This document shows, one piece after another, positions 9,705-18,058 of a stretch of 64,000 nt of DNA (the first letter of the stretch is position 1; the number at the start of each line of letters is the position of its first letter). The notes below the pieces were generated by a model. The model did not search any database, had not been told where the DNA came from, and saw nothing but the letters and a program-made list of their open reading frames with translations. Position numbers and translations under genes: made by a program. Source of the stretch: Umezawaea sp036375055 (GTDB lineage: Bacteria > Actinomycetota > Actinomycetes > Mycobacteriales > Pseudonocardiaceae); the NCBI RefSeq assembly GCF_036375055.1, contig NZ_DASUSQ010000065.1, forward strand, positions 1 through 64,000, read 5' to 3'.

Positions 9705-9904
9705 GTTCGAACACCTCGTCACATCGCACGACGACTGCCGTCAGCCGTTGGGGAGCACCCAGATCACCGGCTCCCGGAGCACCGGTCAACCCCTAGCGCG
9801 GCCCCCTAACCCGGTCACCCCAGAACACCGGTCACACCGGCCGCGACCTGCTCGTCCGTGGCTAGTCTGCGATGAGGTGCCCACCTCCCAACAGGAGAGA
9901 GCCG
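9705..9904. promoter_or_regulatory. Divergent promoter region, oxidase operon / dpgA operon
   Basis: About 200 bp lie between two divergently read operons, so both promoters should be here. The dpgA side has a clear ribosome site, AGGAGA, about nine bases before ATG 9905. I cannot name a convincing -10/-35 pair or operator. Confidence 0.5.
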
Positions 9905-11011
9905 ATGAGCCAAGCCGTCGTCGAACTTCCTCTTCCCGTGCAGGAGAAGCGGCCGGGCACCAGACCGCGGATCGTCGGGTCGGGCATCGCCGTGCCGGAG
10001 CGGTCCTACAGCCAGCTCGACGTCCTGGACCGCTACGGCATCACCGACGGCCGGATCCGCTCGATGTTCCTCAACAGCGCGATCGACCGCAGGCACCTGG
10101 TGCTCCCGCCCGTCTCGCCGGACGGCGGCCCCGGCGTCGAGACGCAGGGCCAACTGCTGGCCAAGCACCGGGAAGAGGGCGTCCGGCTGGCCGCGAGCGC
10201 CGTGCTGGACTGCCTCGACCGCGCGAACGCCGACCTGTCGGACGTGGGCTACCTGTGCTGCGTCACCTCGACCGGCTTCCTCACGCCGGGAGTAAGCGCT
10301 TTCCTGATTCGTGAGCTGGGCCTGCGCCACCACACCGGGCGGTTGGACGTGGTCGGCATGGGCTGCAACGCGGGCCTCAACGGACTGTCCGCCGCGACCG
10401 GCTGGGCGGCGACCCACCCCGGCGGCCTGGCCCTGACGGTCTGCGTCGAGGTGTGCTCCGCGGCCTACGTCTTCGACGGCACCATGCGCTCCTCGGTGGT
10501 CAACTCGCTGTTCGGCGACGGCGCGGCGGCGGTCGCGCTGACCACCGACGGCGGCGGGGCCGACAGCGGCGCCCCCGAGGTGCTGAAGTTCGCCAGCTGC
10601 GTGATCCCCGACGCCATCGACGCGATGCGCTACGACTGGGACGACGAGCAGGGCAAGTTCAGCTTCTTCCTGGACCCCGGCGTGCCCTACGTGGTCGGCG
10701 CGCACGCCGAGACGGTCGTCAACCGGCTGCTCGCGGGCACCGGCCTGCGGCGGTCCGACATCGCGCACTGGATCGTGCACTCCGGCGGCAAGAAGGTCAT
10801 CGACTCGGTCCGGGTGAACCTCGGCCTGACGCGCCACGACGTGCGGCACACCACCGGCGTGCTGCGCGACTACGGCAACGTGTCCAGCGGCTCCTTCCTG
10901 TTCTCCTACAAGCGCCTCGTCGACGAGGGCGTGGCCGCGCCCGGCGACCACGGCGTGCTGATGACGATGGGGCCGGGCTCGACCATCGAGACCGCCCTGC
11001 TGCGCTACTGA
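9905..11011 (+). CDS. dpgA: 3,5-dihydroxyphenylacetyl-CoA synthase (type III PKS)
   Basis: DpgA condenses four malonyl-CoA and cyclises them toward 3,5-dihydroxyphenylacetyl-CoA. The 368-aa chain has the chalcone-synthase fold: the nucleophile is the Cys in GMGCNAGLNG (residue 154), followed by the LFGDGAAAV segment, with the conserved His in IVHSGGKK and the Asn in DYGNVSSG. ATG 9905 has a good ribosome site (AGGAGA). It leads a four-gene operon with dpgC, a ThDP decarboxylase and an aldehyde dehydrogenase. In glycopeptide clusters the enzyme is helped by DpgB and DpgD; only one such helper (15367-16173) is seen here. The family call is strong; 3,5-dihydroxyaryl output is inferred from the whole gene set. 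Confidence 0.93.
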   Translation: MSQAVVELPLPVQEKRPGTRPRIVGSGIAVPERSYSQLDVLDRYGITDGRIRSMFLNSAIDRRHLVLPPVSPDGGPGVETQGQLLAKHREEGVRLAASAVLDCLDRANADLSDVGYLCCVTSTGFLTPGVSAFLIRELGLRHHTGRLDVVGMGCNAGLNGLSAATGWAATHPGGLALTVCVEVCSAAYVFDGTMRSSVVNSLFGDGAAAVALTTDGGGADSGAPEVLKFASCVIPDAIDAMRYDWDDEQGKFSFFLDPGVPYVVGAHAETVVNRLLAGTGLRRSDIAHWIVHSGGKKVIDSVRVNLGLTRHDVRHTTGVLRDYGNVSSGSFLFSYKRLVDEGVAAPGDHGVLMTMGPGSTIETALLRY

Positions 11012-11026
11012 CCCGAGGTGGTGCCC

Positions 11027-12352
11027 GTGCCCCTGTCCTCCCCGTCTCCGCTCAGCGGCGTCCCCGGCGTCGACGCCGCACTGCTGGCCGAACAGGCCGG
11101 GGCGTGCGACGAGACGATCGCCGCGCTGCCGCCGAAACCCGTGCGCTCACCGGAGGAGCAGCGGATCGCCGACGCCGCCCACCACCCGGTCCGGTGGTTG
11201 CGCGACCGCTTCCTGCTGCGGCACGGCAGGCGCGTGTACGAGTCCGCCACCGGCGGGTTCGAGCGGCGCCCCCGGCTGGCCCCGCTCGCGGCCGAGGTCG
11301 CCGACCTCTACCCCGGCCTGCTGCCCGGCCGCGCCCGGTTGGCGGAGGAGGACGGCCTGCCGCAGGCGCTCAAGGAAGGCCTGGCCATCGACCAGGGCAT
11401 CTTCTTCCGCCGGGTGCTCGGCGACCCGGTGACCGGCGAGCACCTCGTGGACGCCATGCGCGCGCCGACCCAGCGGGCGCTGCACCTGCTGACCGCGTTC
11501 GAGTCGCTCGGGGAACTCGACCTCGGCACCGTCCACCTGGAACGCGTCGACGACGTCGCGCACGTGACCCTGCGCAACCTCGACTGCCTCAACGCCGAGA
11601 CCAACGAGCTGACCGCGGACCTCGAAACGGCGGTGGACCTGGTCCTGCTGCACCAGGACGTCCGGGTCGGACTGCTGCGCGGCGCCGAGATGACGCACCC
11701 GCGCTACGAGGGGAAACGGGTGTTCAGCCCCGGCATCAACCTCAAGCACCTGCACGCGGGCCGCATCTCCTACACCGACTTCCTGCTCGGCAGGGAACTC
11801 GGCCTGCTGAGCAAGCTGCGGCGCGGCCTGCGGCCCGACGAGGGCGATCCGGGGTCCTGGCCGCACCTCGACGTCGCGAAGCCGTGGGTGGCCGCGGTCG
11901 ACACGTTCGCGATCGGCGGTGGCATGCAGGTCCTGCTCGCCGTCGACCACGTGGTGGCCGCCGACGACGTGTACTTCAGCCTCCCGGCCGCCCAGGAGGG
12001 GATCGTGCCGGGGATGGCGAACCTGCGGCTGGCCGCGCTGTTCGGCGGACGGCTGACCAGGCAGGTGATCCTCGACGGCAGGCGCGTCCCCGCCCACGCC
12101 CCCGAGGCGCGGCTGCTGTGCGACGAGGTGGTCGCGCCGGAGCGGGTGGGCGAGGTCGCCGCGGCCGCGGCGAAGCGGCTGGCCTCCCCCGCCGTGGCGG
12201 TGAACCGCCGCATGATCGACCTCGCGGAGGAGCCGCCCGACCGGTTCCGCGCCTACGCGGCCGAGTTCGCGCTGGCGCAGGCGCTCAGGTTGCACAGCGC
12301 CGACGTGCTGGACAAGGTGCACCGCTTCAGCACGGCGGGACGTGCCGGGTGA
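11027..12352 (+). CDS. dpgC: (3,5-dihydroxyphenyl)acetyl-CoA 1,2-dioxygenase
   Basis: DpgC is a cofactor-free dioxygenase of the crotonase superfamily. It turns 3,5-dihydroxyphenylacetyl-CoA and O2 into 3,5-dihydroxyphenylglyoxylate. The roughly 441-aa length fits DpgC: a long helical N-terminal domain (about residues 1-190) and a crotonase core. Core motifs include FSPGINLKHLH, the oxyanion-hole segment FAIGGGMQVLL and the following PAAQEGIVPGMANLR. Three GTG starts are possible (11018, 11021, 11027); the last places GAGG eight bases upstream. The gene follows dpgA by 15 bp and overlaps the next gene by four bases (GTGA). Confidence 0.92.
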   Translation: MPLSSPSPLSGVPGVDAALLAEQAGACDETIAALPPKPVRSPEEQRIADAAHHPVRWLRDRFLLRHGRRVYESATGGFERRPRLAPLAAEVADLYPGLLPGRARLAEEDGLPQALKEGLAIDQGIFFRRVLGDPVTGEHLVDAMRAPTQRALHLLTAFESLGELDLGTVHLERVDDVAHVTLRNLDCLNAETNELTADLETAVDLVLLHQDVRVGLLRGAEMTHPRYEGKRVFSPGINLKHLHAGRISYTDFLLGRELGLLSKLRRGLRPDEGDPGSWPHLDVAKPWVAAVDTFAIGGGMQVLLAVDHVVAADDVYFSLPAAQEGIVPGMANLRLAALFGGRLTRQVILDGRRVPAHAPEARLLCDEVVAPERVGEVAAAAAKRLASPAVAVNRRMIDLAEEPPDRFRAYAAEFALAQALRLHSADVLDKVHRFSTAGRAG

Positions 12353-13953
12353 AGCCGGTGCAGGCGCTGCTCCGGGTGCTGCGCGACGAGGGTGTGACGA
12401 AGGTCTTCGGCAACCCCGGCACCACCGAGCTGCCCTTCCTGGACGCGCTGGTCGACGCGCCCGACATCGAGTACGTGCTGGGCGTGCACGAGGGTTCGGT
12501 CGTCGCGATGGCCGACGGGTACGCCCGCGCCACGGGCAGGCCCGCGTTCGTCAGCCTGCACGTCGCGGCCGGGCTCGCCAACGGTCTGGTCGGGCTGCTC
12601 AACGCCTCCAGGTCGCGCACCCCGCTCGTGGTCACGGCGGGGCAGCAGGACCGCAGGCACCTCTCGCACGACCCGATGCTCTCCGGTGACCTCGTCGGCC
12701 TCGCGCGGGCGGCGGTCAAGCACACCTTCGACGTGCGGCACGCCCACGACCTGCCCGTCGCGCTGCGCCGGGCCTTCCGCCTCGCCGTCCAGCCCCCGGC
12801 CGGGCCGGTGTTCCTGTCGATCCCGATGGACCTGCTCGCCGAGGACGTGGAGGTGGTGCTGCCCGAGCGCTCCACCATCCGGCCGCCCGGTCCCGCGACG
12901 GGGGTGGGCGAGGCCGCCGACGTGCTCCGCGCGGCCCGCGAGCCCGCGATCGTGGCCGGTGACGGGGTCGGCCGGTCCGCGGCGGTCGCCGAACTGGTGG
13001 GGGTGGCGGAGGCGCTGGGCGCGGCCGTCTACCACCAGCCCTTCAACGACGGCATCGACTTCCCGACCGCGCACCCGCTCTACCGGGGTGCGCTCCCCGC
13101 GACCCACGCCGGGATCCGGGAGCGGCTGGAACCCCACGACGTCGTGTTCGTGGTCGGGTGCCACGCCTTCATGCCGCACCACTACACGCCGGGTTCGCCG
13201 ATCCCGGCGGGCACGCGCGTGGTGCAGCTGGACGACGACCCGTCCGAGCCGGGGCGGAACTTCGCGGTGTCCCCCGGCATGGTCGGCGACATCCGCGCCA
13301 CGATCGCCGAACTGGCGAAGGTCCTGCCGCGGAGCGGTCGCACGTACCACCGCGCCGACGAGTCCGAAGTGGACTTCGAGGTGCCGGACGTCCGGGCTCC
13401 GCTGGACCCGCTCGTCGCGGCGCGCGCGGTCGCGGCCGGGCTGACCGAGGACGCGGTGCTCGTCGAGGAGGCCATCACCACGGGGGTGCTGCTGCGCGGG
13501 GCCCTGCGGCAGTCGCGGCCGGGGTCGTACGTGCACACCGTCGGCGGCGGTCTCGGCTCCGGGATCGGCATGGCCGTCGGCACCCGCCTCGGTGATCCCA
13601 CCCGGCCCGTCGTGGCCGTGCTGGGCGACGGGTGCGCCCTGTTCGGCGTGCACGGCCTGTGGAGCGCGGCCCGGTGCGGCGTCCCGGTGACGTTCGTGGT
13701 GATGAGCAACGGCGAGTACCGGACCCTCAAGGAGACCCTGGACTCCTGGGGCAGCCGCGCCAGCGAGGCGGGGCGCTACCTCGGGGTGGACCTGGGGCGG
13801 CTCGACTTCACCACGGCGGCCGACTTCTTCGGCGTGCCCGCCGTGCGCGTCGACTCGGCGAAGCAGCTGCACGAGATCGTCGCCACAGCGGGCGACCGGC
13901 ACGGCCCGCTCCTCGTGGACGTGCCGATCACCGGACACCAGGAGCACCCGTGA
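12349..13953 (+). CDS. ThDP-dependent benzoylformate decarboxylase-like enzyme
   Basis: This 534-aa ThDP enzyme should decarboxylate an arylglyoxylate to the aldehyde. It follows the benzoylformate decarboxylase pattern closely: GNPGTTELPFLD (Thr where the Pseudomonas enzyme has Ser26), the cofactor-activating Glu in GVHEGSV, the active-site His in SLHVAAG (His70 equivalent) and the His in HHYTPG (His281 equivalent). The ThDP motif runs from GDG near residue 426 to the Asn in VVMSN near 454. The GTG start overlaps the dpgC stop as GTGA. Here the natural substrate is the DpgC product, 3,5-dihydroxyphenylglyoxylate, giving 3,5-dihydroxybenzaldehyde. It replaces the transaminase expected in a dihydroxyphenylglycine pathway. 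Confidence 0.92.
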   Translation: MKPVQALLRVLRDEGVTKVFGNPGTTELPFLDALVDAPDIEYVLGVHEGSVVAMADGYARATGRPAFVSLHVAAGLANGLVGLLNASRSRTPLVVTAGQQDRRHLSHDPMLSGDLVGLARAAVKHTFDVRHAHDLPVALRRAFRLAVQPPAGPVFLSIPMDLLAEDVEVVLPERSTIRPPGPATGVGEAADVLRAAREPAIVAGDGVGRSAAVAELVGVAEALGAAVYHQPFNDGIDFPTAHPLYRGALPATHAGIRERLEPHDVVFVVGCHAFMPHHYTPGSPIPAGTRVVQLDDDPSEPGRNFAVSPGMVGDIRATIAELAKVLPRSGRTYHRADESEVDFEVPDVRAPLDPLVAARAVAAGLTEDAVLVEEAITTGVLLRGALRQSRPGSYVHTVGGGLGSGIGMAVGTRLGDPTRPVVAVLGDGCALFGVHGLWSAARCGVPVTFVVMSNGEYRTLKETLDSWGSRASEAGRYLGVDLGRLDFTTAADFFGVPAVRVDSAKQLHEIVATAGDRHGPLLVDVPITGHQEHP

Positions 13954-15365
13954 TCACCCCGCCCCCCATGGGTCCCGGCCTCTCCCCCGTCGTCGAGCCC
14001 GCCACCGGGGCCGTCCTGGGTGGTTTGCCGGTGCACGATCCCCGCGACGTCCGCCCGGTCGTGGCCGCAGCGGCCGTGGCGCAGTCCGACTGGGCGGCGA
14101 CGCCCGCCGTGGAGCGGGCCGAGGTGCTCCGTCGTGCGGCGCTGGTGCTGCGGGAGCACCGCGCCGAGGTGGTCGAGTGGCTGGTGCGGGAGAGCGGGTC
14201 CGTGCGGGGCAAGGCGGAGCACGAGGTGGGGTCGGTGCTCGACGAGCTGTGGGTGGCCTCCGCGTTGCCGACCCAGCCCTACGGGCAACTGCTGCCCGAC
14301 GCCGGGGGGCGGCACAGCTCCGCGCGCCGGGTGCCGCTCGGCGTGGTGGCCGTGATCAGCCCGTGGAACGTGCCGCTGCTGCTGGGCGCGCGGGCCGCGG
14401 TGCCCGCCATCGCCCTGGGCAACGCCGTGGTGCTCAAGCCCGACCCTCGCACGCGGGTGTGCGGCGGGCAGGTGCTCCTGGAGGTGTTCCGGGAGGCCGG
14501 TCTTCCCGAGGACGTGCTGCGCGTGGTCGACGGCGGGGCCGACGTGGGTCGTGCGCTGACCGTCGACCCCGAGGTGGCGATGGTGGCGTTCACGGGCTCC
14601 ACGGAGGTGGGCAGGCACATCGGCGCCGAAGCGGGCCGCCTGCTCAAGCGCGCCTCGTTGGAGCTGGGCGGCAACAACGCCGTCGTGGTGCTCGACGACG
14701 TCGACCTGGAGGCGGCGGCCTCGGCGGCGGCCTGGGGCTCGTTCTTCCACCAGGGCCAGGTGTGCATGGCCGCTGGACGGCACATCGTGCTCGACTCGGT
14801 CGCCGACCGGTACCTGGAGCTCCTCTCCGAGCGGGCCGACGCGCTCGCGGTGGGTGACCCGTGGCGCGAGGACGTCGCGCTCGGGCCGCTGATCGACGAG
14901 GCGCAGGCGGCGCGCGTGGACCGGATCGTCGCCGAGTCGGTGGCCGCGGGCGCGAAGGTGCTGGCGGGCGGCACGCGGGACGGCCTGTTCTACCGGCCGA
15001 CGGTGCTGGCCGACGTGACCGCGGACGCGCCCGCCTTCACCGAGGAGGTGTTCGGGCCGGTCGCCCCGGTGGTCGTGGTGGCCGACGAGGACGAGGCGGT
15101 GGCGGCGGCCAACAACACCGAGCACGGCCTGGTCGCGTCCGTCCTGACCGGATCGGTGCGGCGCGGCCTGGCACTGGCCGACCGGCTCGCCACGGGCATC
15201 GTGCACGTCAACGACCAGACGATCGAGGACGACGCCTACGTCCCGTTCGGCGGGTGGGGAGCCTCGGGCAACGGCAGCAGGCACGGAGCGGGCCGCAGTT
15301 GGGAGGAGTTCACCCGCTTGCAGTGGCTGACCGCGCGCGACCACGTCCAGCCGTCCCCGTTCTGA
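13950..15365 (+). CDS. Aldehyde dehydrogenase (benzaldehyde dehydrogenase-like)
   Basis: A 471-aa NAD(P)-dependent aldehyde dehydrogenase. It shows the SPWNVPLLL cofactor-entry motif, the FTGSTEVG loop, the general-base Glu in LELGGNN and the catalytic Cys in QGQVCMAAGR, ending with the PFGGWGASG segment. GTG 13950 overlaps the previous stop as GTGA and has GGAG five bases upstream. As the last gene of the dpgA operon it most likely oxidises 3,5-dihydroxybenzaldehyde to 3,5-dihydroxybenzoate, completing an aromatic starter. The substrate is inferred from context. Confidence 0.92.
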   Translation: MITPPPMGPGLSPVVEPATGAVLGGLPVHDPRDVRPVVAAAAVAQSDWAATPAVERAEVLRRAALVLREHRAEVVEWLVRESGSVRGKAEHEVGSVLDELWVASALPTQPYGQLLPDAGGRHSSARRVPLGVVAVISPWNVPLLLGARAAVPAIALGNAVVLKPDPRTRVCGGQVLLEVFREAGLPEDVLRVVDGGADVGRALTVDPEVAMVAFTGSTEVGRHIGAEAGRLLKRASLELGGNNAVVVLDDVDLEAAASAAAWGSFFHQGQVCMAAGRHIVLDSVADRYLELLSERADALAVGDPWREDVALGPLIDEAQAARVDRIVAESVAAGAKVLAGGTRDGLFYRPTVLADVTADAPAFTEEVFGPVAPVVVVADEDEAVAAANNTEHGLVASVLTGSVRRGLALADRLATGIVHVNDQTIEDDAYVPFGGWGASGNGSRHGAGRSWEEFTRLQWLTARDHVQPSPF

Positions 15366-15366
15366 C

Positions 15367-16173
15367 TCAGCGGCCCTCCCAGCGCGGCTCCCGCTTCTCC
15401 GCGAACGCGGCGGGCCCTTCCCGCGCGTCACGGCTGCGCGACCTGACCCGCTCCCAGGGGTAGTCGGCGGCGAAGGCCTCCTCCAGCGGCATCGTCACCG
15501 ACCGCGTCGCGGCCTGCTTGACCGCCCGCACGGCCAGCGGCGCGGCCCGCAGCAGGTCCTCGACCCACCCGTCCACGCACGCGTCCAAGTCCTCGGCCGG
15601 GACCACGTCGTTGACCAGTCCCAGTTCCCACGCCCGCCGCGCGCTCATCGGCCGTCCGGTCAGCAGGTGTCCGAGCGCGACCCGGAACGGCGCCTGGCGG
15701 GCCAGCCGGAACACCCCGCCCGCACCCGCGATCAGCCCCAGCTTGGCCTCCGGCAGGGCGAACACCGCGTCGTCGGAGGCCACCACGACGTCGCAGGCCA
15801 GCGCCAGCTCGAACCCCCCGCCGTAGGCGTACCCGCGCACCTTGGCGACCACCGGCTTGGCCAGGTCGAACCGCTCGGTCAACCGCGGCCAGCCGGGTTT
15901 CCCCTCGCTGCCGAAGGAAGACGGCCCGACCTCCCCCGCGCTCTCCAGCGCCGCCAGCTCCTTGAGGTCCTGCCCGACCGAGAACGCCTGCTCACCGGCG
16001 CCGCTGACCACGGCGACCCACAGGTCGTCGTCGGCCTCGAAGTCGTCCCAGACCTCGGCGAGTTCCGCGTGCATCCGGCGGTTCATCGCGTTGAGCACGT
16101 GGGGCCGGTCGAGCACCACGTGCGCGACCCTCCCCCGCTTGTCGTAGCGGATCTCGGCGCGGTCGTCCCCCAT
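15367..16173 (-). CDS. dpgD: Enoyl-CoA hydratase/isomerase, DpgD-like
   Basis: A 268-aa crotonase with the LDRPHVLNAMN N-terminal motif, QAFSVGQDLKEL, the oxyanion segment YAYGGGFELALACD and PEAKLGLIAGAGG. DpgD (and the related DpgB) help dehydrate and aromatise the DpgA tetraketide to 3,5-dihydroxyphenylacetyl-CoA. ATG 16173 has GGTGGGG just upstream and matches the family N-terminus. The frame stays open upstream into a truncated transporter gene, but that part is not homologous. The gene is convergent with the aldehyde dehydrogenase, one base apart, so it needs its own promoter. DpgD rather than DpgB is favoured by length and motif quality. Confidence 0.82.
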   Translation of the reverse strand: MGDDRAEIRYDKRGRVAHVVLDRPHVLNAMNRRMHAELAEVWDDFEADDDLWVAVVSGAGEQAFSVGQDLKELAALESAGEVGPSSFGSEGKPGWPRLTERFDLAKPVVAKVRGYAYGGGFELALACDVVVASDDAVFALPEAKLGLIAGAGGVFRLARQAPFRVALGHLLTGRPMSARRAWELGLVNDVVPAEDLDACVDGWVEDLLRAAPLAVRAVKQAATRSVTMPLEEAFAADYPWERVRSRSRDAREGPAAFAEKREPRWEGR

Positions 16174-16572
16174 GTCCCCACCGTACCGGACGGCTTCGCC
16201 ACACCGTCCACAGTGGATTGATAACGCGGGTCGGCTCACGAACTTGACGGCGAGCGCACCCGGCACCGCCGCGACGACCGAGCTCAGGAACAGCGCGAAG
16301 CAGTTCGGCCCGGCGTCGCCGATCGCCAGCAGCACGGTGCCCACGACCGGGACCAGCAGCTGCGGGAACTGGTACGACAACGCGATCACGGCCAGGCCCG
16401 CTCCTGGCTCCGAGGTGGCGGGCAACACCTCGGTCAGCATCGCCAGGTCGACGGCGACGAACGCGCCCTGCCCCATCCCGGCGATGGCGATCGCCGGCAC
16501 GAACACGGGCGGACCGTCGGCGAACAGGCTGACCAGCAGGCCACCGGCGGTCAACAACGCCGAGGTCCACAC
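16174..16572 (-). pseudogene. Truncated MFS transporter (C-terminal remnant)
   Basis: The frame upstream of dpgD encodes hydrophobic helices typical of the last third of a 12- or 14-TM MFS pump (IAIAGMGQGAFVAVDLAML, then two further membrane spans). The N-terminal two thirds are missing and IS3 debris begins directly upstream at 16579. No stop separates it from dpgD, so any read-through would make a membrane-hydratase fusion. Probably a dead exporter gene cut by a transposition event. Confidence 0.65.
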
Positions 16573-16578
16573 GATCAG

Positions 16579-16644
16579 TGAGGTTGTCCCCTTGATCCGG
16601 ACACCCTGATCCCAGACAACGGTCCGGGGGAAGGGACAACCTCA
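16579..16644. repeat. Inverted repeat at mobile-element junction
   Basis: TGAGGTTGTCCC at 16579-16590 is repeated perfectly inverted at 16633-16644, with further imperfect pairing inward through CCGGAC. It lies exactly between the truncated MFS gene and the IS3 transposase remnant. It may represent IS termini brought together by a deletion. Confidence 0.6.
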
Positions 16645-17070
16645 GGTGGAGCGCATTCGGCAAGAAACGCGGCCGCAACGGAAAGATGACCGGTCCGCCG
16701 GTCCGCGACGACCTGGTCCGGCGTGACGTCACCGCCACCGCGCCGAACCGGCTGCGGCTGGCCAACATCACCGAACACCGCACCACAGAAGGAAAGCTGC
16801 ATCTCTGCGCGGTCAAGGACGTCTGCTCCAACCGGATCGTCGGCTACTCCATCGACTCCGGATGAAGTCCCGCCTCGCCGTCACCGCGCTCACCAATGCC
16901 CTCGCCCGCCACGGCCTGACCGGCTCGATGGCTCCGGACCGCAATCGTGACCTGGATCGAGCGCACTTGCCACCGCCGCAGACGCCAAGCCGCTCGCGGC
17001 CGGTCGACCCCCATCGAATACGAAACAATCATGACCACGCCAGCCAGCCAAGCTGGCGTGACCACCACTG
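16645..17070 (+). pseudogene. IS3-family transposase (OrfB) remnant, frameshifted and internally deleted
   Basis: Fragments of the IS3 integrase-type transposase are spread over three frames. One frame reads SAFGKKRGRNGK then VRDDLVRR, NRLRLANITEH and DVCSNRIVGYSIDS up to a stop near 16865. A second continues at 16862 with MKSRLAVTALTNALARHG, so a one-base loss broke the frame. A third, from 16947, gives TWIERTCHRRRRQAA and TPIEYETIMTTPASQAG, the family C-terminus. The DDE middle, including the HSDRGSQ region, is missing. The element cannot be active. Confidence 0.8.
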
Positions 17071-17128
17071 TCACCTACTCGTGCAGCAGACCCCTCGGTG
17101 TTCGCAAGAACGGTGAGATAGTGCTGAG

Positions 17129-17162
17129 GGCATGAGACGAAGGCACCTCATGCCTTGTTTTA
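17129..17162 (+). terminator. Hairpin with T-rich tail
   Basis: GGCATGAG (17129-17136) and CTCATGCC (17147-17154) form an 8-bp stem with a 10-base loop, followed by TTGTTTTA. It looks like a Rho-independent terminator between the IS3 remnant and the DoxX-like gene. Confidence 0.5.
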
Positions 17163-17212
17163 GCCAGGCGTCCGGCGATCACGGTTGTCGATAGAGGCGA
17201 TGGGGGTAGACG

Positions 17213-18058
17213 TTGTACGCGTTCTGTCGATACGGGGCCGCGTTGATGCTGGTCTTCTATGGGTTCGCGAAGCTCAACGGGTCGCAGTTCACGGTTCTGT
17301 CGTCCGAATTGGACAAGCCGATGGGTGATGTCTCAGGTTTCTGGCTGACCTGGCACTACTTCGACTTCTCGCCGGTTTTCGGCACGTTGGTCGCGCTGGT
17401 CCAGATCACTCTCGGGGTGCTGTTGTGCTGGCGCAAGACCACATTGGTGGCCGCGTGCGGCGGGCTGGGCGTGCTCGCCACGATCACGCTGATCGACCTG
17501 ACCTACGGCGTCGACGCCAGCGGTACCGTGATGGCCGCGGCAACCACCGCCTGCCTGGGTTTCGTGGTGACCCGGCATCGTGCTGACCTCGTGCGCGCGC
17601 TCTGGACCGACCAGCGCTCCACCGACACACAAGGTGTGCGCGAGGTCATCGTGAGAGTGATCATCCAGGTCGCGGTGTTGGTCGCCGCGTTCGCCGGCAC
17701 ATACTGGATTGCCAATGAGAACAACCGTGCGCCGACACCGCTGGACGGCGCCTGGGAGGTCCGTACCGGGACCTACCAGCCAGTCGGCACTGTTCACCCG
17801 GTTGAGCGCCTGTACTTCGAGTACAACCGCGCCTACCTGGTGGTCTTCCGCTTCGGCGATCAATGGATCGAGCACCATTTCGAGGTTGACCCCGCACAGC
17901 GAGAGCTGCGGATATGGGACCAATGGCTCCGCAAGGACACACCCCTGTTGTTCAACGGTGCCTATGAGCTGACCGGCGATCGACTGGTGATCACCGGAAC
18001 CTTTGATGACAACGCCTCCCCCGTTCGCCTCGAGCTCACTCGGCTCAGGAATCGCTGA
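17213..18058 (+). CDS. DoxX-like membrane protein with C-terminal extracytoplasmic domain
   Basis: The 281-aa protein has about four membrane helices in its first 125 residues, arranged like the DoxX/DUF417-type family (FYGFAKLNGSQF, then WHYFDFSPVFGTL and a helix starting LVQITLGVLLC). A fifth helix lies near residues 145-165, followed by a soluble C-terminal domain of about 110 residues rich in Y/F/W. The domain has a lipocalin-like feel (GAWEVRTGTY, FRFGDQWIEHHFEV, GDRLVITGTF). Start TTG 17213 is the first codon after an in-frame TAG and has a GGGGG tract upstream. GC is lower than in the flanking clusters, so it may be acquired DNA. Function unknown. Confidence 0.7.
   Translation: MYAFCRYGAALMLVFYGFAKLNGSQFTVLSSELDKPMGDVSGFWLTWHYFDFSPVFGTLVALVQITLGVLLCWRKTTLVAACGGLGVLATITLIDLTYGVDASGTVMAAATTACLGFVVTRHRADLVRALWTDQRSTDTQGVREVIVRVIIQVAVLVAAFAGTYWIANENNRAPTPLDGAWEVRTGTYQPVGTVHPVERLYFEYNRAYLVVFRFGDQWIEHHFEVDPAQRELRIWDQWLRKDTPLLFNGAYELTGDRLVITGTFDDNASPVRLELTRLRNR

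Noticed and set aside
10453..13953. A 1166-aa plus-strand open frame ending with the decarboxylase
   Set aside because: The first two thirds are an Arg/Ala-rich shadow of dpgA and dpgC in the wrong frame. Homology to benzoylformate decarboxylase begins only at GTG 12349.
9905..15365. Dihydroxyphenylglycine (glycopeptide-type) pathway
   Set aside because: No HpgT-type transaminase is in the dpg operon, and decarboxylase and aldehyde dehydrogenase genes take its place. The aminotransferase at 54482 is in another operon nearly 40 kb away.
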